From Caulobacter endophyticus (GTDB taxonomy: Bacteria > Pseudomonadota > Alphaproteobacteria > Caulobacterales > Caulobacteraceae): a stretch of DNA of 64,000 nt. Within the stretch, counting starts at the first letter, position 1. Each line of letters begins with the position of its first letter. This document shows, piece after piece, positions 41,708 to 54,537 of the stretch. The notes under the pieces were generated by a model. That model was not told the DNA's origin and did not search any database. It saw only the letters and a list, made by a program, of their open reading frames with translations. The translations under genes and the position numbers were made by a program. Where the stretch lies: assembly GCF_003116815.1 (NCBI RefSeq), contig NZ_QDKQ01000069.1, positions 1 to 64,000 of the forward strand, read 5' to 3'.

Positions 41708-42093
41708 CCGCTCGGGGTGTCGTGAGGATCGGCCAGCCGCGCCAGCGCGAGGGCGGGCGCGGTCCTGATCTCTTGGTGAAGGCGATCGGCAAGCGCGGCC
41801 TGATAGGCGGCCAGCTCGGGCGGCCCGGCGGCGACCGCGAGCCGTTGGGAGAGCGCAAAGCGCAGCAACCAAATCGGCGAGCCGCTGTCGGACGCGGCCA
41901 CCTTGTCGATCTCAAGGGCGGCGTGGGCCGCGCGCAACACCATCCCCGTCCGGGGGCTAGCCAGCTCCGCGGCCATCCAGGTCTCGCCGCCATGGCGCTG
42001 AACGACGAACCGCAAGGCCGCCACGCCGCGGCGAGCGATCTCGAGCCAATAGTCGACGAGGACCGGCGTGGCGTCATACGAAGGTGATGTCAT
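41692..42093 (-). CDS. Hypothetical protein (133 aa)
   Basis: A 133-residue soluble protein starting MTSPSYDATPVLVDYWLEIA, with FVVQRHGGETWMAAELASP and a C-terminal helix-rich part (ELAAYQAALADRLHQEI). It may start 6 codons earlier at 42111. No family is recognised. It lies downstream of the SRAP gene on the same strand, 50 bp away, and could be co-transcribed. Confidence 0.55.
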   Translation of the reverse strand: MTSPSYDATPVLVDYWLEIARRGVAALRFVVQRHGGETWMAAELASPRTGMVLRAAHAALEIDKVAASDSGSPIWLLRFALSQRLAVAAGPPELAAYQAALADRLHQEIRTAPALALARLADPHDTPSGYGRS

Positions 42094-42143
42094 GGATGAG
42101 CAACGCCGCACCGGGGCGCGAAGGCTCGGGCGGCGCCAAATGA

Positions 42144-42911
42144 CTAGGCGGCGATCGCCTCGCGCTTGGCCGGCTCCTCGACCACCCGCAGATCATCGTC
42201 GGGCAGGGGCTTTTGCAGTGCGACGGCGTCCTTCCAGGGCGCGCGCAGCCAGGTGTCGACCTCTTCGGCGGTGCGCAGGAACACCGGCATGGCCTTCTTG
42301 TGATAGGGGGCGACGACGCCGTTGGGCTCGGTGGTCAGGAAGCCGTAGACCTCCATCTCCTCCCAGCCGGCCTTGATCGTCTTGACGCAGGCATGCGGCG
42401 TCCACACCCCCGCGAAATAGGCGAAGGGCGCCTTTGTTTGCGCAAACCACACCGGCTTCAGCGACCTGGTCAGCTCCTGGTCCGGCTCGGTGAAGGCGGT
42501 TAGCGGGACGACGCAGCGGTTCTCCACGCCCTGCCAGCGACGCCAGTGCGGATTTTCCAGGTCGCGAATATTGGTGACCCCGGGGTCGGGCTCCATGCGC
42601 AGGAGGTCGTCGTAGTCGTAGGCCTTGCCCTGGCTTTCCAGCCGGGCGATCCGCTTGGCGGCCAGCTCGGTCATGCGCTTCTTTGACGAGGGCATGCCCC
42701 AGCGCGCGAAATGGATCTCATGCTGGCCTTCGGCGCCCAGGCGCACGGTCGGCGCGCGACGATTGGGACCGATGAACTGCGGATAGAACAGGTCGATATT
42801 GGCCGCCTCGAACGCAACGCCGCCGGGCAACGTCAGATGGCGCTTGAGGAGATCCTCGTGCGCCTTGGCCCAGCCGAAGATGTCGTAATAGAGCTCATAG
42901 AGATTGCACAT
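42144..42911 (-). CDS. SRAP family protein (YedK/HMCES-like)
   Basis: A 255-residue SOS-response-associated peptidase-type protein. It begins MCNLYELYY with the catalytic Cys2 exposed after Met removal, and carries RRAPTVRLGAEGQHEIHFARWGMPS, the ENRCVVPLTAFTEP region with the active-site Glu, and YHKKAMPVFLRTAEEVDTWL with the active-site His. SRAP proteins form a thiazolidine crosslink to abasic sites in single-stranded DNA. ATG 42911 is selected so that Cys is residue 2. No LexA box was found upstream, but the mutagenesis cluster is adjacent. Confidence 0.92.
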   Translation of the reverse strand: MCNLYELYYDIFGWAKAHEDLLKRHLTLPGGVAFEAANIDLFYPQFIGPNRRAPTVRLGAEGQHEIHFARWGMPSSKKRMTELAAKRIARLESQGKAYDYDDLLRMEPDPGVTNIRDLENPHWRRWQGVENRCVVPLTAFTEPDQELTRSLKPVWFAQTKAPFAYFAGVWTPHACVKTIKAGWEEMEVYGFLTTEPNGVVAPYHKKAMPVFLRTAEEVDTWLRAPWKDAVALQKPLPDDDLRVVEEPAKREAIAA

Positions 42912-42974
42912 CGCAGCGGCCCTCGATTTGGCGAACGACGCTATGGGAACGGCGAGCGGGCGCAAGGGCTGCGC

Positions 42975-43235
42975 TCAGATCGGCCTTTTCAGCCAGATCC
43001 GCGCATGCCACCAGCCCAGCGGCGCGGCCTCCAGATCGCCCAGGCCGTCGAAGAACATCTCGACATGCTCGGCGCGAGGATGGGCCACGAGGGCTCGCGT
43101 CGGAGCGCCTTGTCCGTGGAGCTCGACCTCGGGCGGACGGGAGGGCGTGGCTTCCTCGAGCAGCGGCTCAGAGTTCGCGCCATCCTCCAGCCAGACGACC
43201 AGTCCGCCCGCCGGATGAACATCGACGTGGTGCAC
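42975..43235 (-). CDS. Hypothetical protein (86 aa, start uncertain)
   Basis: From a GTG at 43235 the frame encodes HHVDVHPAGGLVVWLEDGAN and ends LGWWHARIWLKRPI, with coding-like composition. The same frame stays open upstream for at least 30 codons (IFDGLIGEPGYFETLPG) without an ATG, so the true start may be a non-ATG codon farther up, or the 5' end may be damaged. No family is recognised. The 236 bases above (43236-43471) hold no other gene. Confidence 0.4.
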   Translation of the reverse strand: MHHVDVHPAGGLVVWLEDGANSEPLLEEATPSRPPEVELHGQGAPTRALVAHPRAEHVEMFFDGLGDLEAAPLGWWHARIWLKRPI

Positions 43236-43471
43236 GCCAGGCAGCGTTTCGAAATAGCCAGGCTCGCCGATCAGGCCGTCGAATATAGAACACTTTGGGC
43301 TGGATGGCGAGTCGCCACGATGTCTCGGAAGGGGCGGCCCGAGGCGCAGAAACGCCTCGGGCCGGGCTCCACGTATCGCCGCCGGATGATCTCAAACGGC
43401 GGGTCAGTCCCGAGCCCACGGGGATCGCGCCGCCGGCTGGTGGGGCGCTGAAGATCCCCGATCCTGCAAGT

Positions 43472-43735
43472 TCAGCGCAGCTGGCTGTCCTTGCTGCCGC
43501 GACGGTTGATGCCGCCGATGACGACCTTGCGGTCACGGCCGGTTTGACAGGCGATGCAGGTGCGGCAACCGGGCAAGGCGCGTCGACGCGCCTCAGGAAT
43601 GTCCTCGCCGCATTCGTCGCAGAACAGCGAGCCCTCGCCGGAGGGCAGACGGGCGCGGGCGTGCAAAACCCCGTCCGTCACCGTGTCTTCGATCTGATCC
43701 AGAACGCCCCCGTCGTGCGTCCACCCACCGGCCAT
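43472..43735 (-). CDS. TraR/DksA-type zinc-finger protein (87 aa)
   Basis: An 87-residue protein starting MAGGWTHDGGVLDQIEDTVTD. The C-terminal half holds a four-Cys DksA/TraR zinc finger: FCDECGEDIPEARRRALPGC, then CIACQ. TraR/DksA-type proteins bind the RNA polymerase secondary channel, but this short form lacks the coiled-coil tip acidic pair seen in DksA, so regulation is uncertain. It stands alone upstream of the PAS kinase on the same strand. Confidence 0.82.
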   Translation of the reverse strand: MAGGWTHDGGVLDQIEDTVTDGVLHARARLPSGEGSLFCDECGEDIPEARRRALPGCRTCIACQTGRDRKVVIGGINRRGSKDSQLR

Positions 43736-43846
43736 GCGCCTGCTAAACTCCCTAAGATCTCAGGCTGTTAGATAGGCGATTGGGGTCGGTGCTGAAGAGG
43801 TGACAGCCGGCCGCGCGGTGGACAGATTGTCGCGGCTGCCCGCGCC

Positions 43847-45802
43847 TCAGCCGGCAACGTCCGCGCTGGTCGTCGCGGGCGACGTCGCCTCGGCGAGAAC
43901 CTGCATGAGACTGTCGAGCGTATAGGGTTTCTTCAGCAACGGAAAACCGTGGGCGCCTTCCTCGGCAAGGACATGGCTGTAGCCGCTGGTGAGGATGACG
44001 CGCACGTCAGGCCAGCGCTCGCGAACCTGACCGGCCAGTTCGACGCCGCTCATGCCCGGCATGACGACGTCGGTGAAAACCAGCTCGAACCGCGCCGAGG
44101 GTTTTTCCAGAGCGGCGAGCGCGTTCTGGGCGTCACCGACCCGGGTGACGGCGTGGCCCATTTCTTCAAGCATGGTGGCGGCGAACTGGCCCACTTCCAG
44201 ATTGTCCTCGACCAGGAGGATCCGCAGGGGCGGGACCTGGATCTTGAGGGGCGAACGCGGAGGGCAAGCGTGCGGCTCCTCCGCCGCCATCGGCAGGTAG
44301 AGGGTGAAGGTCGATCCCGCGCCTTCGAAACTGGAGACGGCGACTTCGCCGCGCGATTGCTTGGCGAACCCGTAGACCTGGCTGAGGCCAAGGCCGGTTC
44401 CGCGGTTGACGGGCTTGGTGGTGAAGAACGGCTCGAAGATATGGGCCAGTGTCTCGGGCGACATGCCTGTGCCCGTATCGGCCAGGGAAACGGCGACAAA
44501 CTCGCCAGGCGCGGCGGCGTGGCCACGCACGGCTGGGACGCCCGGAGCGCGGCTGGCGCGGATGCTGATCTTGCCCCCATCAGCCATGGCGTCGCGGGCG
44601 TTGACCACCATGTTGATGATCGCCGTGTCGAACTGGCCTGGATCGGCCTTGATCCAGAGGTCGCGGGCGTCGAACCCGAGCTCGACGATGACGGACGATC
44701 CTGCCGAGGCGGCGATGATCTGGCGCAGGCCCTCCAGCCTCGCGACGATATTGAAGCTCTCCGGTTGCAGGGGCTGGCGTCGCGCAAAGGCCAGGAGCTG
44801 GCTGGTAAGCAGCGCGGCGCGCTCGGAGGCCGAGGCGATGGCGTCGACATAGCGCTGACGCCGGGGATCCTGCTCGCCGCGCTGCAGAAACTCGGCCGAG
44901 GAGCGGATTACGGTCAGAAGGTTGTTGAAGTCGTGGGCGACGCCCCCGGTCAGCCGCCCGATAGCTTCCATCTTCTGGGCCTGGGCCAGAGCCTCGCGCG
45001 TCCGCTCGATTTCTTCTTGGGCGCGCCGCTTTTCGGTGATGTCACGCGTGACCTTGGCAAAACCCAGCAGCTTGCCCTCGTCGTCGTAGATGGGGTCGAT
45101 CAGGACATGAGCCCAGAACCGCTCGCCGTCCTTGCGCACGCGCACCGCCTCGCCCTCGAACTTTCCCTCGCGAACCGCCGTCGCCAGGGCGCGCTCGGGC
45201 GCGCCGCCAGCGCGGTCGTCAGGGGTGTAGAACATCGAAAAATGACGGCCTAGGACCTCACCGGCCTTGTAGCGCTTGATCGCTTCGGCGCCGCTGTTCC
45301 AGTTGGTGATGTTGCCGACCGGATCGAGCATGTAGATCGCGTAGTCGCGAACGCCCTGGACCAGGCGCTGGAAGCGCTGCTCGCTTTCATAGAGCGCCGC
45401 GTCGCGGGCCTTTCGCGCCGACACGTCGCGGGTGACCTTGGCAAAGCCGATGACCCGACCATCCTCGATCACCGGGTCGATGACGACGTGGGTCCAGAAG
45501 CGTGAGCCGTCCTTGCGCACCCGCCAGCCTTCCGACTCGAAGCGTCCGTCGCGCACGGCAGTCTCCAGCGCACGGGCGGGCAAGCCGACAGCCCGATCCT
45601 CCTCGGTGTAGAAGACCGAAAAGTGCCGGCCGACAATCTCCTCGGCCCTATACCCCTTGAAGAGCGCCGCGCCGCTGTTCCAGGTGGTGACGGCGCCTGT
45701 GGCATCGAGCAGATAGATGGCGTAGTCGGTGACGGCGTTGATCAGAAGGCGATGGCGCTCAGCCTCGTCGCGTGCGTTCAGGTCGCGCGGCAACTCAGTC
45801 AT
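43847..45802 (-). CDS. PAS-PAS hybrid sensor histidine kinase (651 aa)
   Basis: A soluble hybrid kinase. Two PAS domains (about 18-130 and 145-255) are near-duplicates: both have DYAIYxLD, TNWNSGA-like, GRHFSxFYT and IGFAKVTRD-type segments. HisKA carries its His (about residue 290) in GGVAHDFNNLLTV, followed by a HATPase (GTGLGLSQVYG) and a C-terminal receiver (about 530-645) with FTDVVMPGMSGVEL and Lys in LLKKPYT. The start is ATG 45802. No transmembrane segment, so it senses a cytoplasmic signal; the PAS types suggest flavin- or redox-related sensing, which is inference. Confidence 0.9.
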   Translation of the reverse strand: MTELPRDLNARDEAERHRLLINAVTDYAIYLLDATGAVTTWNSGAALFKGYRAEEIVGRHFSVFYTEEDRAVGLPARALETAVRDGRFESEGWRVRKDGSRFWTHVVIDPVIEDGRVIGFAKVTRDVSARKARDAALYESEQRFQRLVQGVRDYAIYMLDPVGNITNWNSGAEAIKRYKAGEVLGRHFSMFYTPDDRAGGAPERALATAVREGKFEGEAVRVRKDGERFWAHVLIDPIYDDEGKLLGFAKVTRDITEKRRAQEEIERTREALAQAQKMEAIGRLTGGVAHDFNNLLTVIRSSAEFLQRGEQDPRRQRYVDAIASASERAALLTSQLLAFARRQPLQPESFNIVARLEGLRQIIAASAGSSVIVELGFDARDLWIKADPGQFDTAIINMVVNARDAMADGGKISIRASRAPGVPAVRGHAAAPGEFVAVSLADTGTGMSPETLAHIFEPFFTTKPVNRGTGLGLSQVYGFAKQSRGEVAVSSFEGAGSTFTLYLPMAAEEPHACPPRSPLKIQVPPLRILLVEDNLEVGQFAATMLEEMGHAVTRVGDAQNALAALEKPSARFELVFTDVVMPGMSGVELAGQVRERWPDVRVILTSGYSHVLAEEGAHGFPLLKKPYTLDSLMQVLAEATSPATTSADVAG

Positions 45803-45949
45803 CAAGATCTTTCACGACACGTCCTATCTTGGTCGTACATCTGCGAGAGCCGATGCGCAACTACTGAACGCCTGTTGGCCTCGATCTAACCGCTTAATAT
45901 CAAATGAGTTTTTGCGGAACGGCCAGAGCGTTGGGACGTGTCTCGCCGT

Positions 45950-46157
45950 CTACCGGACAGCGCTTGCGACGGCCGCACGGGGGCGCTGGATGATCTGGGA
46001 AAGGCCGCTCTCGGTCCAGATTTCGATGGCCCGCGCGCTTTCATGCGAAGCCAAGAGGGTCCAGGTGAGTGACGGGATCGCCGTCTGGCAGGCTGGCGAT
46101 ATCAATGGCGGCTGCGACGCCGTCCTTGTTCAGACACATGAAAGTATAGGTCTGCAT
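45950..46157 (-). pseudogene. Frameshifted small gene remnant
   Basis: An ATG at 46157, with GGAGG 5 nt upstream, opens MQTYTFMCLNKDGVAAAIDI and reads 38 codons to a stop. One frame over, the sequence continues as LLASHESARAIEIWTESG and ends at a stop at 45950. Joined, this gives a 69-codon protein of a kind common in Caulobacterales (a beta-rich half, then an ASHESA-IEIW half). A one-base insertion or two-base deletion between about 46045 and 46070 would explain it. The rest of the 45803-46265 interval shows nothing else. Confidence 0.45.
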
Positions 46158-46265
46158 CCATGCCTCCACGCAAGGAGATGCCTACAACCCCCACACGCCG
46201 TCTGCCCGAAAGCCAACGCTTGGCTTAAAGCTCAGGGCGCTATCGGTTCCGGCGTTCATCGGCCC

Positions 46266-46916
46266 CTAAGCGCCCGTCTGGCTGTTGGGCGCTGCGACAG
46301 GCTTTGACTCGGGCGAGTTCTTCTGGCGCAGGAAAATCGAAAGCACGACGAGGACGGCGGTGGACAGAAACTCGCTCTGCCAGTTCTGGAACGACTCGAA
46401 CCAAAGCTGCGGGTCGGCGAGATAAGCCAGCGTGGACGCCGCTGCCTGTCCGTGTTCGGCGGCCTCCTGTGCTGCGGCCCTGGCGCTGAACGTCCAATGC
46501 AGGACGAACGACGCAACGAAAAGTATGCCAAGCGCCAGGCCCAGCGCGTGGGCATAGAGCCAGGCCAGAGCGCCGCTGCGTCGCGCCAGGGCAGGGGCCT
46601 GTGGGTCGTGGCTTGGCAGGACATCGCGCTCGGGCGCGTCGGGGTCTTTCGATTCCGAGGAGCCGCGCTGAACGAGATAGGCCGTCAGCACGACATAGAC
46701 CGACATCTGTAGGAACTCGCTTTCCCAGTTCTCGAACACAGTCGAGATGAATGTCGGATCGGCAAGATAGGCCAGGGCGCCGATCGGGGGCTGGCCGTGC
46801 CGCTGCAGATCCTCCAGCGCCACGCGCCAACCGGTGAGCCAATGGCCAACGAGGCTGGCGGCGAACAAGGCCATAAGCGACAGGGTGAGGCCGTTGGACT
46901 TTAGAACCTTCAGCAT
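46266..46916 (-). CDS. Membrane protein with internally duplicated domain (DUF6766-like, 216 aa)
   Basis: A 216-residue protein with four membrane segments in two halves. Each half has a first helix, then GxxxSTLAYLADP-type sequence, FExNWxSEFL, and a second helix ending in Leu/Val residues. Compare LADPTFISTVFENWESEFLQ with LADPQLWFESFQNWQSEFLS. A charged linker (about 85-110) joins them. It resembles DUF6766; the role is unknown. ATG 46916 is used. Confidence 0.72.
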   Translation of the reverse strand: MLKVLKSNGLTLSLMALFAASLVGHWLTGWRVALEDLQRHGQPPIGALAYLADPTFISTVFENWESEFLQMSVYVVLTAYLVQRGSSESKDPDAPERDVLPSHDPQAPALARRSGALAWLYAHALGLALGILFVASFVLHWTFSARAAAQEAAEHGQAAASTLAYLADPQLWFESFQNWQSEFLSTAVLVVLSIFLRQKNSPESKPVAAPNSQTGA

Positions 46917-47070
46917 GCGGGTTTAAGGCGCGGGTCGCCGCATGGGTTCCTCACCGCCCGTAGGTGTTTGCGCCAACTTGACGGGCGCCTTGGCGCGCGC
47001 AGGCGAATGACGCTAGCATCGCCTTGTGGTCGGGCGGGGGCTTGGGCTTGGGCGGTTTAGGGCTGACTTG

Positions 47071-51522
<4,452 letters not shown>

Positions 51523-51530
51523 GGCGGAGA

Positions 51531-53063
51531 TCAGGCGCCGCGGCTCGGCAGCTTCGCGCGGATTGTGCAGACGAGGCCTTCGGGGCGGAAGTCGAGGGTC
51601 GCCGAGCCCTTGAGTTCGCCGCCTAGGCTGCGCTCGATCATTCGTGATCCAAAGCCTCTGCGGCTCGGCGCGGTCACCTCCGGGCCACCGGTCTCGGTCC
51701 AGCTGAAATCCACGACGCCCGGCTCGTCCAGGCGCCAGGCGATCGCGACACGCCCGGCCGGTGTCGAAAGCGCGCCGTACTTGGCCGCGTTGGTGGCGAG
51801 TTCATGCAGCGCCAGGGCGAACGGCACCGCCTGGGCGTCGTCAAGCTGGACGAAGGGGCCGTCGATCGCGATACGCCCACCGGCGAGGAAGGGGTCAAGC
51901 GCGGTGCGCACCAGCTCATCCAGGCTGCCGGCCCAGCTGGCGCCGGTGATGAGATCATGCGCCGCGGCCAAGGCCGTCAGACGCTGCTCGAAAGTGTCGC
52001 GCAAGGGCGAGGCCCCAAACGTCTGAGCCGAAATCGCCTGGATGGTCGCGAGCAGATTCTTGATGCGATGGCTAAGCTCGTTGTTCAGCAACGCAGCGCG
52101 TTCCAGCGCCGCCAGATACCGCGTCTCGTCGCTGAATGTGCACAGCGCATAGCTGTCATAGGGCGTGTCGATGGGCGTAGCGCTGACGGAGAGGGTGACG
52201 AGCTCACCGTCAGGACGCCGGTAGCGCAGCGCCTCATCCACAATGGTTTCAAGGTGCAACACCGCCCGCGCGGTCGGGTACTCCTCAGGGGCGTAGGGCC
52301 GCCCATCCTCGTGCACACCGCCGTAGGACCCGTACTCGTCTAGCACCTGGCCAAGCATGTCGTGGCCCATGATCCTTGAAGACGCGGTGTTGTAGACGAG
52401 CAGCTCTCCGTCGGGGATCGCCGCAAGGATCACGCCGACCGGCACTTGCTCGATCACGGCCATCAGGCGCGCCTCGCGCTCGCGCAGACGCTCTTCGGCT
52501 CGGGCGCGCTCGGCCGCATGCCAGGTCCGACGCGCGGTTTGCGTGATCAGCTTGAGGTCGGAAGCGGTCCAGGCGCGCGGCGTCGTGCTGCTGACGTAAA
52601 GCCAGCCCCGTAGCTGATCCTCGACAACCAGCGGCGCCTCGACGAAGGCCCGTACCCCTATGGCCTCGAAGGCCGCGCGCACCGCCGGCTGGTCGGGAAG
52701 GAAATCAGCGACGTCGGAAACGATAAGCGGCCGGTCGCTGGCAAGATCGGCGAAGCGGTCTGGACCATAGGCGTCAACGGCGTGACGGCCTCGCATCGAT
52801 GGCGTCGATCCTGACAGCCACTCGCTGGCGACATAGCCGACAAGGCGATCAGCATCGAGTTCGACCACGCCGATGGCCGCGACCTTGAGTTGCCGGCCCA
52901 AAAGTTCGCAGGCGAAATCGACCGCCGCGCGGGCGCTGGCCCGCTCGATCAGTCCGTCCTGTAGGGACAGCAGGAATTCACTGGCGCTGGTCTGACCCAG
53001 CGGCTCGCTTGCTTGCACTTGTTGGGCCCACCCTGACGCGACCGGCGCGCCGACCTCGACCAA
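51531..53063 (-). CDS. GAF-PAS HWE-type sensor histidine kinase (510 aa)
   Basis: A soluble kinase with a GAF domain (about 28-185, PLIVSDVADFLPDQPAVRAAF), a PAS (about 195-315) and an HWE/HisKA_2 core. The phospho-accepting His is H332 in NNELSHRIKNLLATIQAIS, and the HATPase has HELATNAAKYGAL and the WTE motif FSWTETGG. It starts at TTG 53063; a GTG 15 codons downstream is the alternative, and neither has a good ribosome site. It is convergent with the double hybrid kinase, 8 bp apart, and lacks a receiver. Confidence 0.88.
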   Translation of the reverse strand: MVEVGAPVASGWAQQVQASEPLGQTSASEFLLSLQDGLIERASARAAVDFACELLGRQLKVAAIGVVELDADRLVGYVASEWLSGSTPSMRGRHAVDAYGPDRFADLASDRPLIVSDVADFLPDQPAVRAAFEAIGVRAFVEAPLVVEDQLRGWLYVSSTTPRAWTASDLKLITQTARRTWHAAERARAEERLREREARLMAVIEQVPVGVILAAIPDGELLVYNTASSRIMGHDMLGQVLDEYGSYGGVHEDGRPYAPEEYPTARAVLHLETIVDEALRYRRPDGELVTLSVSATPIDTPYDSYALCTFSDETRYLAALERAALLNNELSHRIKNLLATIQAISAQTFGASPLRDTFEQRLTALAAAHDLITGASWAGSLDELVRTALDPFLAGGRIAIDGPFVQLDDAQAVPFALALHELATNAAKYGALSTPAGRVAIAWRLDEPGVVDFSWTETGGPEVTAPSRRGFGSRMIERSLGGELKGSATLDFRPEGLVCTIRAKLPSRGA

Positions 53064-53275
53064 TGATGGCGCGCAGGCTTGGCGGATTCCAGTCTGGAAT
53101 GCCGCTAATCAGAAGGAAAGCAGCGGTTTCCGACGCGGGAGTGTCGGCTACTAGACTGTGATCGCGCTTGGCTACACCTGGGTTGCGCCTGTCGCGCTCC
53201 CTTCGCGCCGTCGATCGCGAACCGCAGTGGACCAGACCACAGTTCTGACCCCGCCCGCATCGGTATGGACTTGGC

Positions 53276-53977
53276 TCACCGGCCAGCTGTGACGGGCGCC
53301 AAGACGACGCCCGCCGCGATCGCGGCGAAATGCAGGCCTGCGCCGGCGCACACGAAGGCGTGCCAGACCGCGCGTCGAAAAGGCAGTTTTGGATTGAGAA
53401 ACAAGAGACAGCCGCCGGTATAGACGAGGCCGCCAGCGATCAGCAGGGCGAAGGCGGCCACCGGCAGGCTATGACGCAAGGGCTCCAGCACGATCAGCGC
53501 GACCCAGCCGAACGCCACGTAGAGTCCCGTCCACGCTCGCTCGGAAATTTTCGGAAAGGCTAGCTTGCCGATGATGCCGGCGACCGCGATGACCCAGACC
53601 AGGCTGGTCATGCCCACCATCCAGATTCCTTCAAGGCGCTGGGTGGTGAAGGGCGTATAGGAGCCGGCGATCATCAGGAAGATTCCCGCTTCGTCGAGCC
53701 GACGCAGCACAGGGCGGGCGCTCGTGGCGTGGCTGAGATTATAGATCGCCGAAAAAGCCAGCATGCAGATCAGCGCCGCGCCGTAGAGACCGGCGGCGAT
53801 CACCAGCCCAGGCCGCCCGACGCCGAAGGCGCGTGCGATCAGCCAAGCCGCGCCGATCGCCGAAAGGGTCAAGGCGACGATATGGATCCAGCGATCAGCC
53901 GCGCGTTCCCAGACATTGGGATAGTGCTCGGCGAGATAATCTTCGGCCAATTCGGCGATGGTGGTCGACAGGGTCAT
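53276..53977 (-). CDS. Hemolysin-III/PAQR-family membrane protein
   Basis: A 233-residue HlyIII-type protein with seven membrane helices. Family motifs are SAIYNLSHATSARPVLRRLDEAGIFLMIAGSYTPF (in two parts, helix 3 and the DEAGIFLMIAGSYTPF segment) and the C-terminal WHAFVCAGAGLHFAAI with the conserved His. These residues form a zinc site in PAQR relatives. The cellular role in bacteria is unclear; hemolysis is not implied. It begins at ATG 53977. Confidence 0.85.
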   Translation of the reverse strand: MTLSTTIAELAEDYLAEHYPNVWERAADRWIHIVALTLSAIGAAWLIARAFGVGRPGLVIAAGLYGAALICMLAFSAIYNLSHATSARPVLRRLDEAGIFLMIAGSYTPFTTQRLEGIWMVGMTSLVWVIAVAGIIGKLAFPKISERAWTGLYVAFGWVALIVLEPLRHSLPVAAFALLIAGGLVYTGGCLLFLNPKLPFRRAVWHAFVCAGAGLHFAAIAAGVVLAPVTAGR

Positions 53978-54045
53978 GCCGAGGTAAGGCGTCGAGCCCG
54001 CGCCTCGTTCCGGTCATGACCAATCGACCTCTTGGGCCTGGCGGA

Positions 54046-54537
54046 TCACCCGATCGGCGCCCATCGCCAGCCGAGGGTCGCCGCATAGCCGATAAGCGCC
54101 ATGGCCGGAGGCCAGGTCAGGCTGGCCACCAGATTAGCCAAGAGGAACCGTGTCCAGGACAGGCCCGACCAGCCCGCCAGAAAAGGCGCGATGGTGGCTG
54201 GCGGACCCAAGTAGCGCGACAGCACAATCGCCGCCGCGCCGTGTCGTTCAAACAGGAGCTCGACGCGTTCGACGACGCGAGAGGGAAGGCGAGGGAGGCC
54301 GCGCTTTTTCGCTTTCAGACGCTGACCAAGACAGTAGGAGGCAAGATTGCCCAGGAATGCGCCCAGGACCGCCCAGACCAGAATCTCGGGCGCGAAGGCC
54401 CCCGCCGCGATGCCGCCGCCGAGCGCTAAGAGCAATGGCGTCAGGGGAACGAAGAGCCCGATGAGGACGATCGCCTCGCAGAACGCCATCACCAGCACCA
54501 GGATCGGCGCCAGGTTCTCTAGCGGCCAAGGGCTCAC
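54046..54537 (-). CDS. DedA/VTT-domain membrane protein, short (163 aa)
   Basis: A 163-residue polytopic protein with the VTT/DedA layout: an N-terminal helix (LVLVMAFCEAIVLIGLFVPLTPLLL), a re-entrant Gly-rich segment, and FLGNLASYCLGQRL, RHGAAAIVLSRYLGPPATIAPFLAGWSGLS. The last is the typical DedA FxxR-PG-like segment, here SRYLGPP. DedA proteins flip lipids or act in membrane homeostasis. It starts at a GTG that overlaps the ATP-grasp fusion stop (GTGA), so it is translationally coupled to that enzyme. Confidence 0.82.
   Translation of the reverse strand: MSPWPLENLAPILVLVMAFCEAIVLIGLFVPLTPLLLALGGGIAAGAFAPEILVWAVLGAFLGNLASYCLGQRLKAKKRGLPRLPSRVVERVELLFERHGAAAIVLSRYLGPPATIAPFLAGWSGLSWTRFLLANLVASLTWPPAMALIGYAATLGWRWAPIG

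Noticed and set aside
42911..42965. A LexA box in front of the SRAP gene
   Set aside because: Two GAAC tetramers occur but are 10 bases apart, not 7.
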